Positions 30,487 through 39,158 of a stretch of DNA of 64,000 nucleotides are shown one piece after another. Numbering within the stretch: the first letter of the stretch is position 1; the number at the start of each line of letters is the position of its first letter. The notes beneath the pieces were generated by a model. It made no database searches. It saw only the letters and a list, made by a program, of their open reading frames with translations, and was not told where the DNA came from. Made by a program: the position numbers and the translations under genes. Source of the DNA: an uncultured Christensenellaceae bacterium (GTDB lineage: Bacteria > Bacillota > Clostridia > Christensenellales > UBA3700). The stretch is from positions 62,001 through 126,000 of the forward strand of contig CALWGZ010000006.1 in NCBI GenBank assembly GCA_944380285.1, written 5' to 3'.

Positions 30487-31737
30487 TTACATAAAATCAA
30501 AGTTGAGGTCTTTCAGCAAAAAGTCCAAAAGCCCCACCGTCACTATTCCGTCGTCGTCTATCCTCGCACTTATATTGTCCTTGACGACTATTATTTTGCT
30601 GAACGAATCGTCTATTTTGACAAGTGAGCGCTTTTCTTGTTTCAACTTGTCTTGCGTTGCCATTTCGTAAGCGGATTGAATATAAAATTTTTCCGCGCCT
30701 TTTGTCGCTATAAAGTCGACCTCAAGTTTTTTCGCCTTCCGCACATCGCCCTCGGTCTCGGTGACATCGACGATCCCTACATCAACCGAAAAACCGCGCA
30801 CACGCAACTCGTTGAAAATCACATTCTCCATGATGTGATTTTCCTCTATTTGCCTAAAATTGAGTCGCGCATTCCTCAACCCTACATCTGCCGCATAATA
30901 TTTTTGAGGAGTGTCAAAATAGCGCCTGCCCTTGACGTCGTATCTCTTTGCGATCTCGAACAAAAATGCGTCGCACATTTGATCCAAATATCTCCGCACG
31001 GTGTTTACGGACAAATTGCTGCCCTTGACCGACGCCAATGCATTTGCGATCCTCTTTGGGTTGGTGAGCGATCCGACCGCAGAACACACCAAATCGAATA
31101 TCGCGTCCATCTCGTCCGGATATTGGATGCGATTGCGCGCCACGATATCGGCAAGATACACCTTTGACACCAAAGCCTTGAGATATTCTGCCTTTTGCTC
31201 GGCTTTTTGCCTCTCAAAAAGTGCCGGCATGCCCCCAAAACGGTGATATTCGTCCCAAGCCTTGTCGCGATCTCCCCCCTTTGCGCCATAAAATTCGGCA
31301 AATGTCAACGGATATACACGCACTTCGTCACCCCTTCCCCGGAACTCCGTCAAAATGTCGGTGGACAAAAATCGAGAATTGCTGCCCGTGACATACACAT
31401 CCAAATTTCTCAATTGCGACAAGCTGTTCATCAATTCGGAAAAGTCCTCTACCTCCTGGACTTCATCCAAAAAGACATAACACCGCTCCTTCCCCTCGGA
31501 CTTCGCAACGATGTCATCATACAACACCTCGGCGTCACGCCACTTTCGGCTTCTGATATTGTCCAATTTGTAGCACAAGATGCAATCGTTTGGCACACCT
31601 TGCTCTCTTAAATATCCGCCGAAAATGTCGAACAGCAACACCGATTTGCCGCACCTGCGTATGCCGGTGATCACCTTGATCGAACCGTTGTGCATCCTGT
31701 CTTTCAGACGTTCCAAATATATATCGCGGCTTATCAT
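30487..31737 (-). CDS. AAA+ ATPase with C-terminal DUF4143 domain, copy 2, 416 aa
   Basis: Walker A is GIRRCGKS near residues 25-32, Walker B is CYVFLDEVQEV, sensor 1 is VYVTGSNS and the C-terminal DUF4143 end shows LEVDFIATKG...YIQSA. The GIRRxGKS form is the common one in this family, unlike copy 1 of the window, with which it shares architecture but little sequence. The start at 31737 has GAGGAGA upstream. A promoter and two nearly identical 38-base palindromes control it (31750-31905). Function of the family is unsettled; it is often found as stand-alone, self-regulated genes. Confidence 0.9.
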   Translation of the reverse strand: MISRDIYLERLKDRMHNGSIKVITGIRRCGKSVLLFDIFGGYLREQGVPNDCILCYKLDNIRSRKWRDAEVLYDDIVAKSEGKERCYVFLDEVQEVEDFSELMNSLSQLRNLDVYVTGSNSRFLSTDILTEFRGRGDEVRVYPLTFAEFYGAKGGDRDKAWDEYHRFGGMPALFERQKAEQKAEYLKALVSKVYLADIVARNRIQYPDEMDAIFDLVCSAVGSLTNPKRIANALASVKGSNLSVNTVRRYLDQMCDAFLFEIAKRYDVKGRRYFDTPQKYYAADVGLRNARLNFRQIEENHIMENVIFNELRVRGFSVDVGIVDVTETEGDVRKAKKLEVDFIATKGAEKFYIQSAYEMATQDKLKQEKRSLVKIDDSFSKIIVVKDNISARIDDDGIVTVGLLDFLLKDLNFDFM

Positions 31738-31749
31738 GTTCGTCTCCTC

Positions 31750-31787
31750 ACTGAAAATTCAGTCGACATGTAGACTAAATTTTCAGT
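31750..31787. promoter_or_regulatory. 38-base palindrome, proximal operator of DUF4143 gene 2
   Basis: An inverted repeat centred on GACATG with arms of the form ACTGAAAATT-C/T-AGTC. It lies between the -10 box and the ribosome site, so a bound protein would block transcription. Confidence 0.8.
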
Positions 31788-31800
31788 TTTCTATAGTTAA

Positions 31801-31829
31801 ATTCTATCCATAAAAACGAAAAAAGTCAA
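31801..31829 (-). promoter_or_regulatory. SigA promoter of DUF4143 gene 2
   Basis: TTGACT (31824-31829), 17 bases, TAGAAT (31801-31806) on the minus strand, between the two palindromes. Confidence 0.7.
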
Positions 31830-31867
31830 GCATTATCGAAGTTTTTCTTGCGCTATGATCTTTGGTC

Positions 31868-31905
31868 ATTGAAAATTTGGTCGACATGTCGACTAAATTT
31901 TCAGT
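31868..31905. promoter_or_regulatory. 38-base palindrome, distal operator of DUF4143 gene 2
   Basis: Same palindrome as 31750-31787, more perfect at the centre (GTCGACATGTCGAC). Centre-to-centre distance is 118 bases, so the two sites bracket the promoter. Confidence 0.8.
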
Positions 31906-32087
31906 GAAAATAAGAAAAATTCTTAAAAATCCTCGATGACGCTTGATGTTTTTCAGATTATATCTTGTCGGAATTTTTGTAAAATTACGATACGCTGCCC
32001 AAAATCATTGCAAAATACTTTGTCATCATATCGTTTGATCGGAACAAATCGGACAAGAACGCCCGGGAGACTTCGTTTCAGTAAAAA
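31906..32087. other. Gene-free stretch upstream of DUF4143 gene 2
   Basis: AT-rich spacer between the distal palindrome and the sialidase terminator. I see no gene or RNA in it. Confidence 0.5.
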
Positions 32088-32115
32088 GTTCCGCGCCTCG
32101 ATCTGTGCGCGGAAC
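32088..32115 (-). terminator. Terminator of the sialidase gene
   Basis: GTTCCGCGC/GCGCGGAAC stem followed on the minus strand by TTTTT. Confidence 0.9.
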
Positions 32116-32147
32116 ACAATTTACATCATGCAAATGCACACTGTATG

Positions 32148-33788
32148 TCAGCGTGCGAGCTTCAAAAACACAAGTTTTTCGTTGTAGTTCACTCTTCCGA
32201 CTTCCGCAAGCACATACATGCGCCCGTCGCCGTCCGCGGTCAGGCAGGAATAGCCGCTCGCGCCGCGATAGAGCAGCCTTGTCGTCCAGGTCGCGCCGCC
32301 GTCCTCGCTCTCGCCCAGCGTCAGCTTGACGCGAGTGTGGAAGCTGTCGGGATAGGTGATCGCCAGCTTGCCGCCGACGCTCGCAAGCGACGCCATGCAG
32401 ATGGGCGTTTTGAGCGGCGTCGCGACCTCTTTGCGCGCCCACGTCTCGCCGCCGTCGGTCGAAAAACTCAATTTTTGATATTGCTCGGGGTGCGGCATAG
32501 TGCAGCCCTTGCCGTCGCGGACGACAAGCACGAGCGTGCCGTCGTCAAGCTGCGCCGCCTCGCATTCGTTGCCGCTGCCCGCCGCGTCGCCCCTGTTCCA
32601 AGTCTCGCCGCCGTCGTCGCTGAAAATGACGTACGAATTGCCGCCGTTGGACGCGGGGATCACGATGCGCCCCTCATGCTCGCCGCGCAATTGAACGCCC
32701 TTGCCGGGACCGACCATCAGCGTGTGCTTGCGCACGCCGTCCTGTCCGCCCTTTGCGCCCTGCTCCTTTTCAAGGCTTATGTCGCGAAGTTCGCCCCACT
32801 CGATCGTGAGCTTCGCCGTCAATCTTCCCTTGACAAAATAGGTGTTGTAATCAAAATTGTCCTTCTTTGCCGCGGCAAGCATAGCCATGCAGATCTCGCC
32901 CGTCGCCCTGTCGAGCGCCACGGTCGGGTTGCCGAACTTGCCGACCTCTTCGCCATAGGTGAACATCACCGCAAGCGGCGTCCAGGTGTCGCCGCCGTCC
33001 GCGGACAGCTTGCCCAGCATGTCGACGACGCCGGTGTCGTGAGAGCTGTTCTTACGCCCCTCGGCAAGCGCGAGCAGCACGTCGCAATTCAGATCGAGAC
33101 CGCACTTTGCGTTGAGCACGTCCTTGTCGAGCGCGATCAGCGACGGGATGCGGAAGGTGCTGTATCCGCCCTCTCCGTTGCGGAAGATGTCAAGCGGCTC
33201 GCCCTCTATGCCGGCGAACTCTCCCATCGGCTGATTTTTCGCCCAAATGACGCTCATCGCCGCGGTGACCAACATCCCCGCACCGAGACCGAGCGCAAGC
33301 CCATGACAGCCGTATATCGCCGCCGCGACAGCCGCCGCGATCGTGAACGCCGCGCCGACGATCAGCACGATCACCGTCACCGTGTCCAGCGCAAGCGGTT
33401 GGAAAAAGTCGAGGATCAGGCATTTGAGCAACATCGCGACGAGCACCGCGACGCACGCCGCGATCGCAATGACAGCGAGCGCAAGCAACACCTTTGACTC
33501 AGAGCCTGCGGTAGCCGCGCCGAACGCCTGCCCGAGCGGATAGAACGCCAGCCCCACCGAGAGCATGAACGTCACTGCGTTCTTGTTGAAAAGCCCGTCG
33601 TTGAGCGCGACAAAGCGCGTCACACCCACGCACATCGCGGCAAACGCGACCGCCGCGATCGCACACGCAGCCGGTGCGGCGGCAAATCCGCCGTCCGCAA
33701 GCGCGGCGATGCATACCCACGCGACGAACATGATCGCCGAGAGATAAACCTGTTTGTCTTTGAAAATGGTCTTGAGTTCCGTCTTCAT
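32148..33788 (-). CDS. Membrane-anchored sialidase (GH33-like), 546 aa
   Basis: Likely an exo-sialidase that removes terminal sialic acids from host glycans. The N-terminal about 190 residues contain about six hydrophobic helices. The C-terminal part is a beta-propeller with the FRIP motif (STFRIPSL, about residue 213) and four Asp boxes (SADGGDTW, SDDGGETW, STDGGETW, SEDGGATW). An acidic GNECEA stretch and a late Tyr (GASGYS) fit the catalytic Glu and Tyr of the family. I chose ATG 33788 (GGAGAA upstream) over a TTG at 33803. A polytopic N-terminus on a sialidase is unusual; secreted forms have a signal peptide. Own promoter and terminator. Confidence 0.85.
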   Translation of the reverse strand: MKTELKTIFKDKQVYLSAIMFVAWVCIAALADGGFAAAPAACAIAAVAFAAMCVGVTRFVALNDGLFNKNAVTFMLSVGLAFYPLGQAFGAATAGSESKVLLALAVIAIAACVAVLVAMLLKCLILDFFQPLALDTVTVIVLIVGAAFTIAAAVAAAIYGCHGLALGLGAGMLVTAAMSVIWAKNQPMGEFAGIEGEPLDIFRNGEGGYSTFRIPSLIALDKDVLNAKCGLDLNCDVLLALAEGRKNSSHDTGVVDMLGKLSADGGDTWTPLAVMFTYGEEVGKFGNPTVALDRATGEICMAMLAAAKKDNFDYNTYFVKGRLTAKLTIEWGELRDISLEKEQGAKGGQDGVRKHTLMVGPGKGVQLRGEHEGRIVIPASNGGNSYVIFSDDGGETWNRGDAAGSGNECEAAQLDDGTLVLVVRDGKGCTMPHPEQYQKLSFSTDGGETWARKEVATPLKTPICMASLASVGGKLAITYPDSFHTRVKLTLGESEDGGATWTTRLLYRGASGYSCLTADGDGRMYVLAEVGRVNYNEKLVFLKLAR

Positions 33789-33817
33789 AAGTTCTCCGCC
33801 CAAAATTTTCTATTACC

Positions 33818-33846
33818 ATTATCGTATATGCGCGCGCGTTTGTCAA
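33818..33846 (-). promoter_or_regulatory. SigA promoter of the sialidase gene
   Basis: TTGACA (33841-33846), 17 bases, GATAAT (33818-33823) on the minus strand. Confidence 0.75.
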
Positions 33847-33903
33847 GCCGTTATCTCAAAAAGGCGGCACATCGTGCCGCCCCGCGCCGCAAACTCTCGC
33901 CAT

Positions 33904-34977
33904 TCAGGTCGAATTTTGCGATACATATTGCAAATTTTGTTTGAGCCGCTCATCTTCCGGGCTGTGTTCGAGCGCTGTTTTGAGCGCTTCTTCCGCGCCC
34001 TCTCTGTCGCCCAAATTCCAAAGCGCGACCGACAAGATGTCGTACGGCAGCGCGCCCCACGCTTCGGGCGTGTTGATGTACGACAGACTTCGCCGCTCGA
34101 TCGCGAGCGCGCGCCCGGCAAAATACGCCGCGCCGTGCCACATGCCGCCGTCCAGACATTGCCGCGCCGCGTCCAGCCACGGCTCGCGCAGCCACGGCGC
34201 CTCCGCGCACGCACGCATCAGCCATTCCTCCGCCTCCGCGCGCCGCCCGAGCGCACTCAAACAGCTTGAGATATAGCGCATAGACGCCGCCCTCTCGTCG
34301 CGCCAGACCGCGGTCGACAGCTCCAAGTGCCGTTTGAGCGCCGCGATCGCGTCCTCATACCTGCCGTGAAACATATATTCCCTGCCCAAATAGTGCGCGT
34401 TGCGGTCGTCGGTCGGGTCCTCCCTGACCGACAGTTCAAGCAGCGGCAGATAGCCGGCGCGCGACTTGTGCGGATCGGGTCGGTGCATCAGCGTCACGCC
34501 GTCCGCCATCGCGTACTTCGCCCCGCCCGAAACGGGCACGACGACCTCGTGCACCGGGTGGCGCCACTCAAAGCCGCGGCGCGCATGCGCCTTGCTTATC
34601 CAAAAGACATAGCCCTCTTTGCCGTCGGGCAGATAGTTCCAGACATAGCGGTATTTGACCGCGTTCGCGCCGCTCGACGCCGCCCTCTCGAACGCGTCGC
34701 GCCAGCCGGGCGTAAACTCCTCGTCAAGGTCGGTGCAGACGCAAAGATCGGCGTTCTCGGGCACGAACTCGAGCGAACGGTTGCGCGCCTTGTCAAACCG
34801 AAAAGGCTCAAATTCCTCCCTGACCACGACCGCGCCGAGCGACCGCAATTTGTCCGCGGTGCCGTCCTTCGAGCCGGTGTCGAGCACATATATCCCATCC
34901 GCCTCGCTCATCGAAGTCATCCACCTTTCGGCGAACTTCTCCTCGTCGCGGGCGATCGCATAGACATAGATCTTCAT
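33904..34977 (-). CDS. Family 2-like glycosyltransferase with TPR-type tail, 357 aa
   Basis: It probably transfers a sugar from a nucleotide-sugar donor on the cytoplasmic side. The N-terminal GT-A fold starts MKIYVYAIARDEEKF. It contains DTGSKDGT (nucleotide-binding loop) and DLDEEF (DxD-type metal site). The second half has repeated helical pairs (NAHYLGREYMFHGRYEDAI and similar) of TPR type. This architecture is common for stand-alone glycosyltransferases in Clostridia. The start at 34977 is chosen because family similarity begins exactly there; longer in-frame starts would add 89 residues without resemblance. The ribosome site is weak. It follows the NYN gene after a terminator. Confidence 0.8.
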   Translation of the reverse strand: MKIYVYAIARDEEKFAERWMTSMSEADGIYVLDTGSKDGTADKLRSLGAVVVREEFEPFRFDKARNRSLEFVPENADLCVCTDLDEEFTPGWRDAFERAASSGANAVKYRYVWNYLPDGKEGYVFWISKAHARRGFEWRHPVHEVVVPVSGGAKYAMADGVTLMHRPDPHKSRAGYLPLLELSVREDPTDDRNAHYLGREYMFHGRYEDAIAALKRHLELSTAVWRDERAASMRYISSCLSALGRRAEAEEWLMRACAEAPWLREPWLDAARQCLDGGMWHGAAYFAGRALAIERRSLSYINTPEAWGALPYDILSVALWNLGDREGAEEALKTALEHSPEDERLKQNLQYVSQNST

Positions 34978-35009
34978 ATTGCAGACTATGCCCGCGCGCT
35001 GTTTTGCGT

Positions 35010-35046
35010 GAGAAAAAGGGGCGGCGAAAACGAGTTCCGCCGCTCC
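35010..35046 (-). terminator. Terminator after the NYN-domain gene
   Basis: GCGGCGGAA/TTTTCGCCGC stem (35021-35043) followed on the minus strand by CCCCTTTTT. Confidence 0.7.
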
Positions 35047-35087
35047 GTTCACACAGAGTGTTTTGTGCCGTTTATCGACACGGGCGC

Positions 35088-35813
35088 CTATTTTGTGTTG
35101 ATGTTCATCCCCGTAACCGGATCGGTGATCAGATCGAACCTGTCCTCCGAAAAGAACTTGTACGCCTTGTTGACGCCGTAGTTGCGATAGTCGAACGAAG
35201 GGTACGCCTGATAGATCTTGTCCATCACCGCGGACAGCTGACACGGCTTGCCCGCCTCTTCGATGATGCGCTCGGCGAAGTTTTCGATCTCCTCTTTGGC
35301 GACGGGCTTCTTTTCCGCTTCGGGCTTTTTGCGGCTCTTTGCGGGCTGCTTCTTTTTGGCGTTCTTTGCGGGCTGCTCCTCGCCCTCATCCAAAATGAAA
35401 AAGCGGTCGCATGCGTGCACGAACGACTCGGGCGTCTTCTTCTCGCCCGCGCCGATCACATAGATGTTGGACTCTTTGAGCCGCTTGGCAAGCCCGGTGA
35501 AGTCGCTGTCGCTCGACATCAGGCACATCGCGTTGACGTTGCCGCTGTAAAGTATGTCCATCGCGTCGATGATCATCTTGGAATCGGTCACGTTCTTTCC
35601 CGTCGTGTACGAGTACTGCTGGACGGGCGTCAGCGAAAAGTCGTTGACGATGTCCCGCCACCCGGCGGCGACCTTCTTGGTGAAGTCGCCGTACATGCGC
35701 CTGTACGATACGCGCCCGAGCAAGATCAGCTCCTTTTCAAGTTTGCCCATATACTTGGCGGACACGTTTTCGGTGTCGATCAAGAGGGCTATCGTAAAGT
35801 TCTCGTTCTCCAT
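35088..35813 (-). CDS. NYN-domain (LabA/PIN-like) protein with LOTUS/OST-HTH-type end, 241 aa
   Basis: The NYN domain (residues about 4-140) shows the acidic pattern of PIN-like ribonucleases: ALLIDTEN, TDSKMIIDAMD and SSDSDF, which place the metal-binding aspartates. A Lys/Pro-rich linker (about 145-175) follows, then a helical region starting EEIENFAERIIEEAG and ending in YKFFSEDRFD. This resembles the OST-HTH/LOTUS RNA-binding fold found with LabA-like NYN domains. RNA processing is therefore likely but the target is unknown. The ATG at 35813 is seven bases after the dehydrogenase stop, with GGAGAG upstream, so the two form an operon. Confidence 0.85.
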   Translation of the reverse strand: MENENFTIALLIDTENVSAKYMGKLEKELILLGRVSYRRMYGDFTKKVAAGWRDIVNDFSLTPVQQYSYTTGKNVTDSKMIIDAMDILYSGNVNAMCLMSSDSDFTGLAKRLKESNIYVIGAGEKKTPESFVHACDRFFILDEGEEQPAKNAKKKQPAKSRKKPEAEKKPVAKEEIENFAERIIEEAGKPCQLSAVMDKIYQAYPSFDYRNYGVNKAYKFFSEDRFDLITDPVTGMNINTK

Positions 35814-35820
35814 ATCTCTC

Positions 35821-36798
35821 CTATATTTTCCGCGGCGAGTTGACGACGTTGCGCTCCTCTCCGCGCAGCCACGCCGCAAGATTGAGCGCCGCCTCGTCGA
35901 GCAGCCTGCCGCGCGCCTCGCGGCTCGCCCAAGCGATGTGCGGCGTGAGCGCCGCGTCTTTCTCTCCGAAAATGCGCCTGCCCTCTTCGGGCGGCTCATG
36001 CTCGCAGACGTCGGCAAGGTATGCCCCGAGCGCGCCGCTCTCGAGCGCGTCGCAGACCGCGTCCTCGTCGACGAGCCCGCCGCGCGCCGTATTGATCAGC
36101 ACCGCGCCCCTCTTCATCGCCGCCAAAAACGCCGCGTCGACCATGTGCGCGTTGCCGCCGTTGAGGCTGCAATGCAGACTGACCACGTCCGATTGCGCAA
36201 GCAGTTCGGGCAGTTCCGCCATTCGCACGAACGGCTGAGCCGCCGCGCCCCTACTCCTGCGGTTGGCGAGCACATTCATCCCCAGCGCGTGCGCGATCGA
36301 CGCGACCGCCCTGCCTATCTCGCCGTATCCTATTATGCCCATCGTCTTGCCGCAAAGTTCGATCGGCTCGCGCAGCCAATAGCAAAAATTGGCGCACCTG
36401 CTCCAATCGCCCCGCCTCACGCTGTCGACGTGTTCGCCGACCCGCCCGGCATGCGACAGCAGCAGCGCGAACGTGTGCTGCGCGACGCTCATCGTCGAGT
36501 AGGACGGCACGTTTGTCACCGTGACCCCGAGCCTGTCCGCCGCCGCAAGATCGACGACGTTGTAGCCCGTCGAAAGCAAACCGATATATTTGACGGACGG
36601 CAGCGCGCGCAAAATGTCGGCGGTCAATTCGACCTTGTTGTCGATCAACACGTCCGCGCCCATTGCGCGCTTCACGACCTCGCCCGCCGCCGTGCAGGGG
36701 AAGACCTCGACCTCGCCTATCGCGCGAAACGCGTCCCAATCGAGGTCGCCGGGGTTGGCGCAGTCGCCGTCCAAAACGACAATTTTGACGTCTTTCAT
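35821..36798 (-). CDS. D-isomer-specific 2-hydroxyacid dehydrogenase, 325 aa
   Basis: An NAD-dependent reductase of 2-keto acids such as hydroxypyruvate. The NAD-binding GIIGYGEIG motif is near residue 155. The catalytic Arg is in NTARGGLVD, the Glu in CEHEPP and the His in TPHIAW, all present and in order, so it should be active. Glycerate dehydrogenase (hydroxypyruvate reductase) is the closest functional guess. The start ATG at 36798 has no ribosome site; a -10 box ends seven bases upstream, suggesting a leaderless message. It is followed by the NYN gene after seven bases. Confidence 0.9.
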   Translation of the reverse strand: MKDVKIVVLDGDCANPGDLDWDAFRAIGEVEVFPCTAAGEVVKRAMGADVLIDNKVELTADILRALPSVKYIGLLSTGYNVVDLAAADRLGVTVTNVPSYSTMSVAQHTFALLLSHAGRVGEHVDSVRRGDWSRCANFCYWLREPIELCGKTMGIIGYGEIGRAVASIAHALGMNVLANRRSRGAAAQPFVRMAELPELLAQSDVVSLHCSLNGGNAHMVDAAFLAAMKRGAVLINTARGGLVDEDAVCDALESGALGAYLADVCEHEPPEEGRRIFGEKDAALTPHIAWASREARGRLLDEAALNLAAWLRGEERNVVNSPRKI

Positions 36799-36804
36799 AT
36801 CAAT

Positions 36805-36833
36805 ATTATAGCATCGCGCGCGCGTTTTGTCAC
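36805..36833 (-). promoter_or_regulatory. Promoter placing the transcription start at the ATG (leaderless)
   Basis: GTGACA (36828-36833), 17 bases, TATAAT (36805-36810) on the minus strand. The expected start lies at about 36798, the A of the dehydrogenase ATG, and no Shine-Dalgarno sequence exists between. Confidence 0.65.
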
Positions 36834-36850
36834 GCCGACGGCGCGTCGAT

Positions 36851-38944
36851 TCACGCCAAAAAGCCCATCCTCACCTTCTTTTTGCCGGGCGAAAACTCGT
36901 TTTCCGCCTTCGCCTTGTCAAAGTCTTCTTTGGTCAAGATCTGATCGTCGCATCCGGACATCTGCCAGCGAAGCGCCGCCTTTGCCCATGTACGCTCGAA
37001 CAGATTGCGCACATATCTGCCGTTGGAAAACTCCTTGGCGGTGATGAATCCCTCGCTCAAACCGTCGAAAAACTCCTTCGCCGCGGCGAGCATCTCCTTG
37101 TCGCACTTGAACGCCGACGTCGCCATCAGCTTGAAGATCTCGAACAGCTCTTTGCGCGAATAGTTGTGGAACTCGATCTTGTACGGCATGCGGCTCCTGA
37201 GCCCGGGATTGAGGTCCATCAGTTCCTCCATCTCGTCGGTGTAGCCCGCCATGATCACGACAAAGTCGTCGCGGTGATTCTCCATCTCCGCGATCAGGGT
37301 GTCGATCGCCTCGCGCCCGAAATCCTTGTCCGAATCCCTCACCGACAGCGAATACGCCTCGTCGAGGAAAAGCACCGATCCGTATGCGTCGCGGCATATC
37401 TGCGAGGTCTTGGGCGACGTCTCGCCGATGTATCTGCCGCACAGGTCGCGCGCGCCGTGCTCGTAAAATTCGCCGATGCGCAGCACTCCCTTCTCTTTGA
37501 GCAGCTTGCCCAATATGCGCGCGATCGTCGTCTTGCCCGTGCCGGGACTGCCGACGAACCGCATATGGATGCAGGGACGCTTTTTGGACTTGCTCTTTTG
37601 AGCGGACAATATCTGCGCGACGATCTCCTTGATCTGCCGCTTGATGTTTTCGCAGCCGATCATCGCGTCCAGCTCTTCCTGCGCGCTCCTGCCGTCGTCC
37701 GGCTTTTTGAACAGCGACATTGCGGCTTCCGCTGCGTTGACGACGTTCTCTTTCTGCCCCGTCTTCGCCATGGTCACGAGACGGTTGTAGATCATCTCCC
37801 TGACGACCTTGGTCACCGTGCGCAAGCCGTAAAATCTGCCGTCCGACTTCTCTTCGCGCAGCTTTTCGAAAAACGCCTGTTTCGCGTCGTCGGCAAGCGC
37901 GAACCCCAGCCTTTCAAACTCGCGCCGCGCATATTCCGCCAGCTCGTCCTGCGAAAACGGCGGGAATGAGACCGCCTTCACGCCCATCCTGTCGTTGATC
38001 GCATAGCACACTCTCGCCAGCACGCCCTTGTCCACATAGGGCACGCGGAAGACGATGATGTTGCCGCTCAGATTGGCTTCGACGATCGCGTCCAGACACT
38101 TGCGGAACAGCCCCGAATCTATCGACCCCATCCACTCGCTGATATCAAAACAGACGATGTCGCGCATTGCGCGCAAAAGCGGATCGTTCAAGGCCGAGGC
38201 GATCTTGCCCCTCAACTCTTCCATTTCGCCCTGCTTCGCCCCGACGAGAGGCAGCGTGTGCTCGAACACCTTCATCGTCCTGCCCGCCTTCACCACGGGC
38301 GCAAGCGCCGTGCCCAGCATCTCCAAATAGGTGCTCAGCCCGTGCCCGTCCTCGATCGAGAAGACGTAGCTGCGCCCGACCATGACCTCGGTCAACGCGT
38401 CGTTCACCAGCGGACCGACATCGGCAAGTTCGCGTATCAGCGCCTTGAACTCCGCCGCCCCGATGAGTTCGTTTGCGGCTTTGAGCAGCCCGTCGCGATT
38501 GACGCTGCCGCTCCGTCCCACCCTCTTGACTTCGCCGTCCGTCTGCATCACCTCTATGTCATCCTCGTCGTCTTCGTCTTCCTCGTCGTCATCGAAGATG
38601 TCGCAGCTCGCTTCCTCGTCTTCGCCCTTGTCTTTTTTGTCTATGATCTTGGCGATGTCTCCGAGCAGCGCGTCCAATTTTCGAGCGTTATCGTCCTTGC
38701 CGATCTCCGCGGTCGTCAGCTTGATCGGCAGCTTGTCCAGCTTGAACTTGTCCGTCAAATGCGCCGTCATCGCATTGAGGAAGACCGTCAGCTCGTCTTT
38801 GGTGCCTTTGAACTTCATCTTGACGCCGTCGGCGCTTTGACTGAGATCGCTGACACTCTCCGTCTGCTTTGCCGCGTCCGTGATCTCGGCAATGAACTCT
38901 TTTGCGGCTTTTTGGTCGAATATCGTAAAACGTACTTCGAACAT
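36851..38944 (-). CDS. CbxX/CfqX-type AAA+ ATPase, 697 aa
   Basis: A soluble AAA+ chaperone-like ATPase. The C-terminal module has Walker A GSPGTGKTT, the pore-like RYIGET, Walker B VLFLDEAYSL and the arginine finger LRSRMP. This order is typical of the CbxX/CfqX/EccA class (Rubisco activases, type VII secretion EccA, sporulation SpoVK). The middle part (about 200-400) looks like a degenerate second AAA module without Walker motifs, and residues about 115-135 are extremely acidic. RBS GGAGG is upstream of the ATG at 38944. It is monocistronic, and no partner gene reveals its substrate. Confidence 0.85.
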   Translation of the reverse strand: MFEVRFTIFDQKAAKEFIAEITDAAKQTESVSDLSQSADGVKMKFKGTKDELTVFLNAMTAHLTDKFKLDKLPIKLTTAEIGKDDNARKLDALLGDIAKIIDKKDKGEDEEASCDIFDDDEEDEDDEDDIEVMQTDGEVKRVGRSGSVNRDGLLKAANELIGAAEFKALIRELADVGPLVNDALTEVMVGRSYVFSIEDGHGLSTYLEMLGTALAPVVKAGRTMKVFEHTLPLVGAKQGEMEELRGKIASALNDPLLRAMRDIVCFDISEWMGSIDSGLFRKCLDAIVEANLSGNIIVFRVPYVDKGVLARVCYAINDRMGVKAVSFPPFSQDELAEYARREFERLGFALADDAKQAFFEKLREEKSDGRFYGLRTVTKVVREMIYNRLVTMAKTGQKENVVNAAEAAMSLFKKPDDGRSAQEELDAMIGCENIKRQIKEIVAQILSAQKSKSKKRPCIHMRFVGSPGTGKTTIARILGKLLKEKGVLRIGEFYEHGARDLCGRYIGETSPKTSQICRDAYGSVLFLDEAYSLSVRDSDKDFGREAIDTLIAEMENHRDDFVVIMAGYTDEMEELMDLNPGLRSRMPYKIEFHNYSRKELFEIFKLMATSAFKCDKEMLAAAKEFFDGLSEGFITAKEFSNGRYVRNLFERTWAKAALRWQMSGCDDQILTKEDFDKAKAENEFSPGKKKVRMGFLA

Positions 38945-38983
38945 GATTTTCCTCCGTGGCGCAAAAGCGCCGTCATCTTTTTT

Positions 38984-39012
38984 ATTATACCACAGACGCT
39001 CGGCGCGCGCAA
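38984..39012 (-). promoter_or_regulatory. SigA-type promoter of the CbxX-type gene
   Basis: TTGCGC (39007-39012), 17 bases, TATAAT (38984-38989) on the minus strand. The leader then has a GGCGC-loop-GCGCC hairpin. Confidence 0.65.
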
Positions 39013-39100
39013 CGATATAACTTTTTATTGATAAATTGCCCGTCTTTCCCTCTTTTAGTGCAAAAATGCGAAAAATTTTTGCGTTTTTACGTCAAATCAC

Positions 39101-39129
39101 TTTACTTCGCTAATGCAATAAAGTATAAT
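39101..39129 (+). promoter_or_regulatory. Promoter of the amino-acid ABC transporter operon
   Basis: TTTACT (39101-39106), 17 bases, TATAAT (39124-39129); AAGGAG ribosome site at 39146-39151. Confidence 0.75.
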
Positions 39130-39158
39130 GAGCGTATCAACTCACAAGGAGTGTAATC

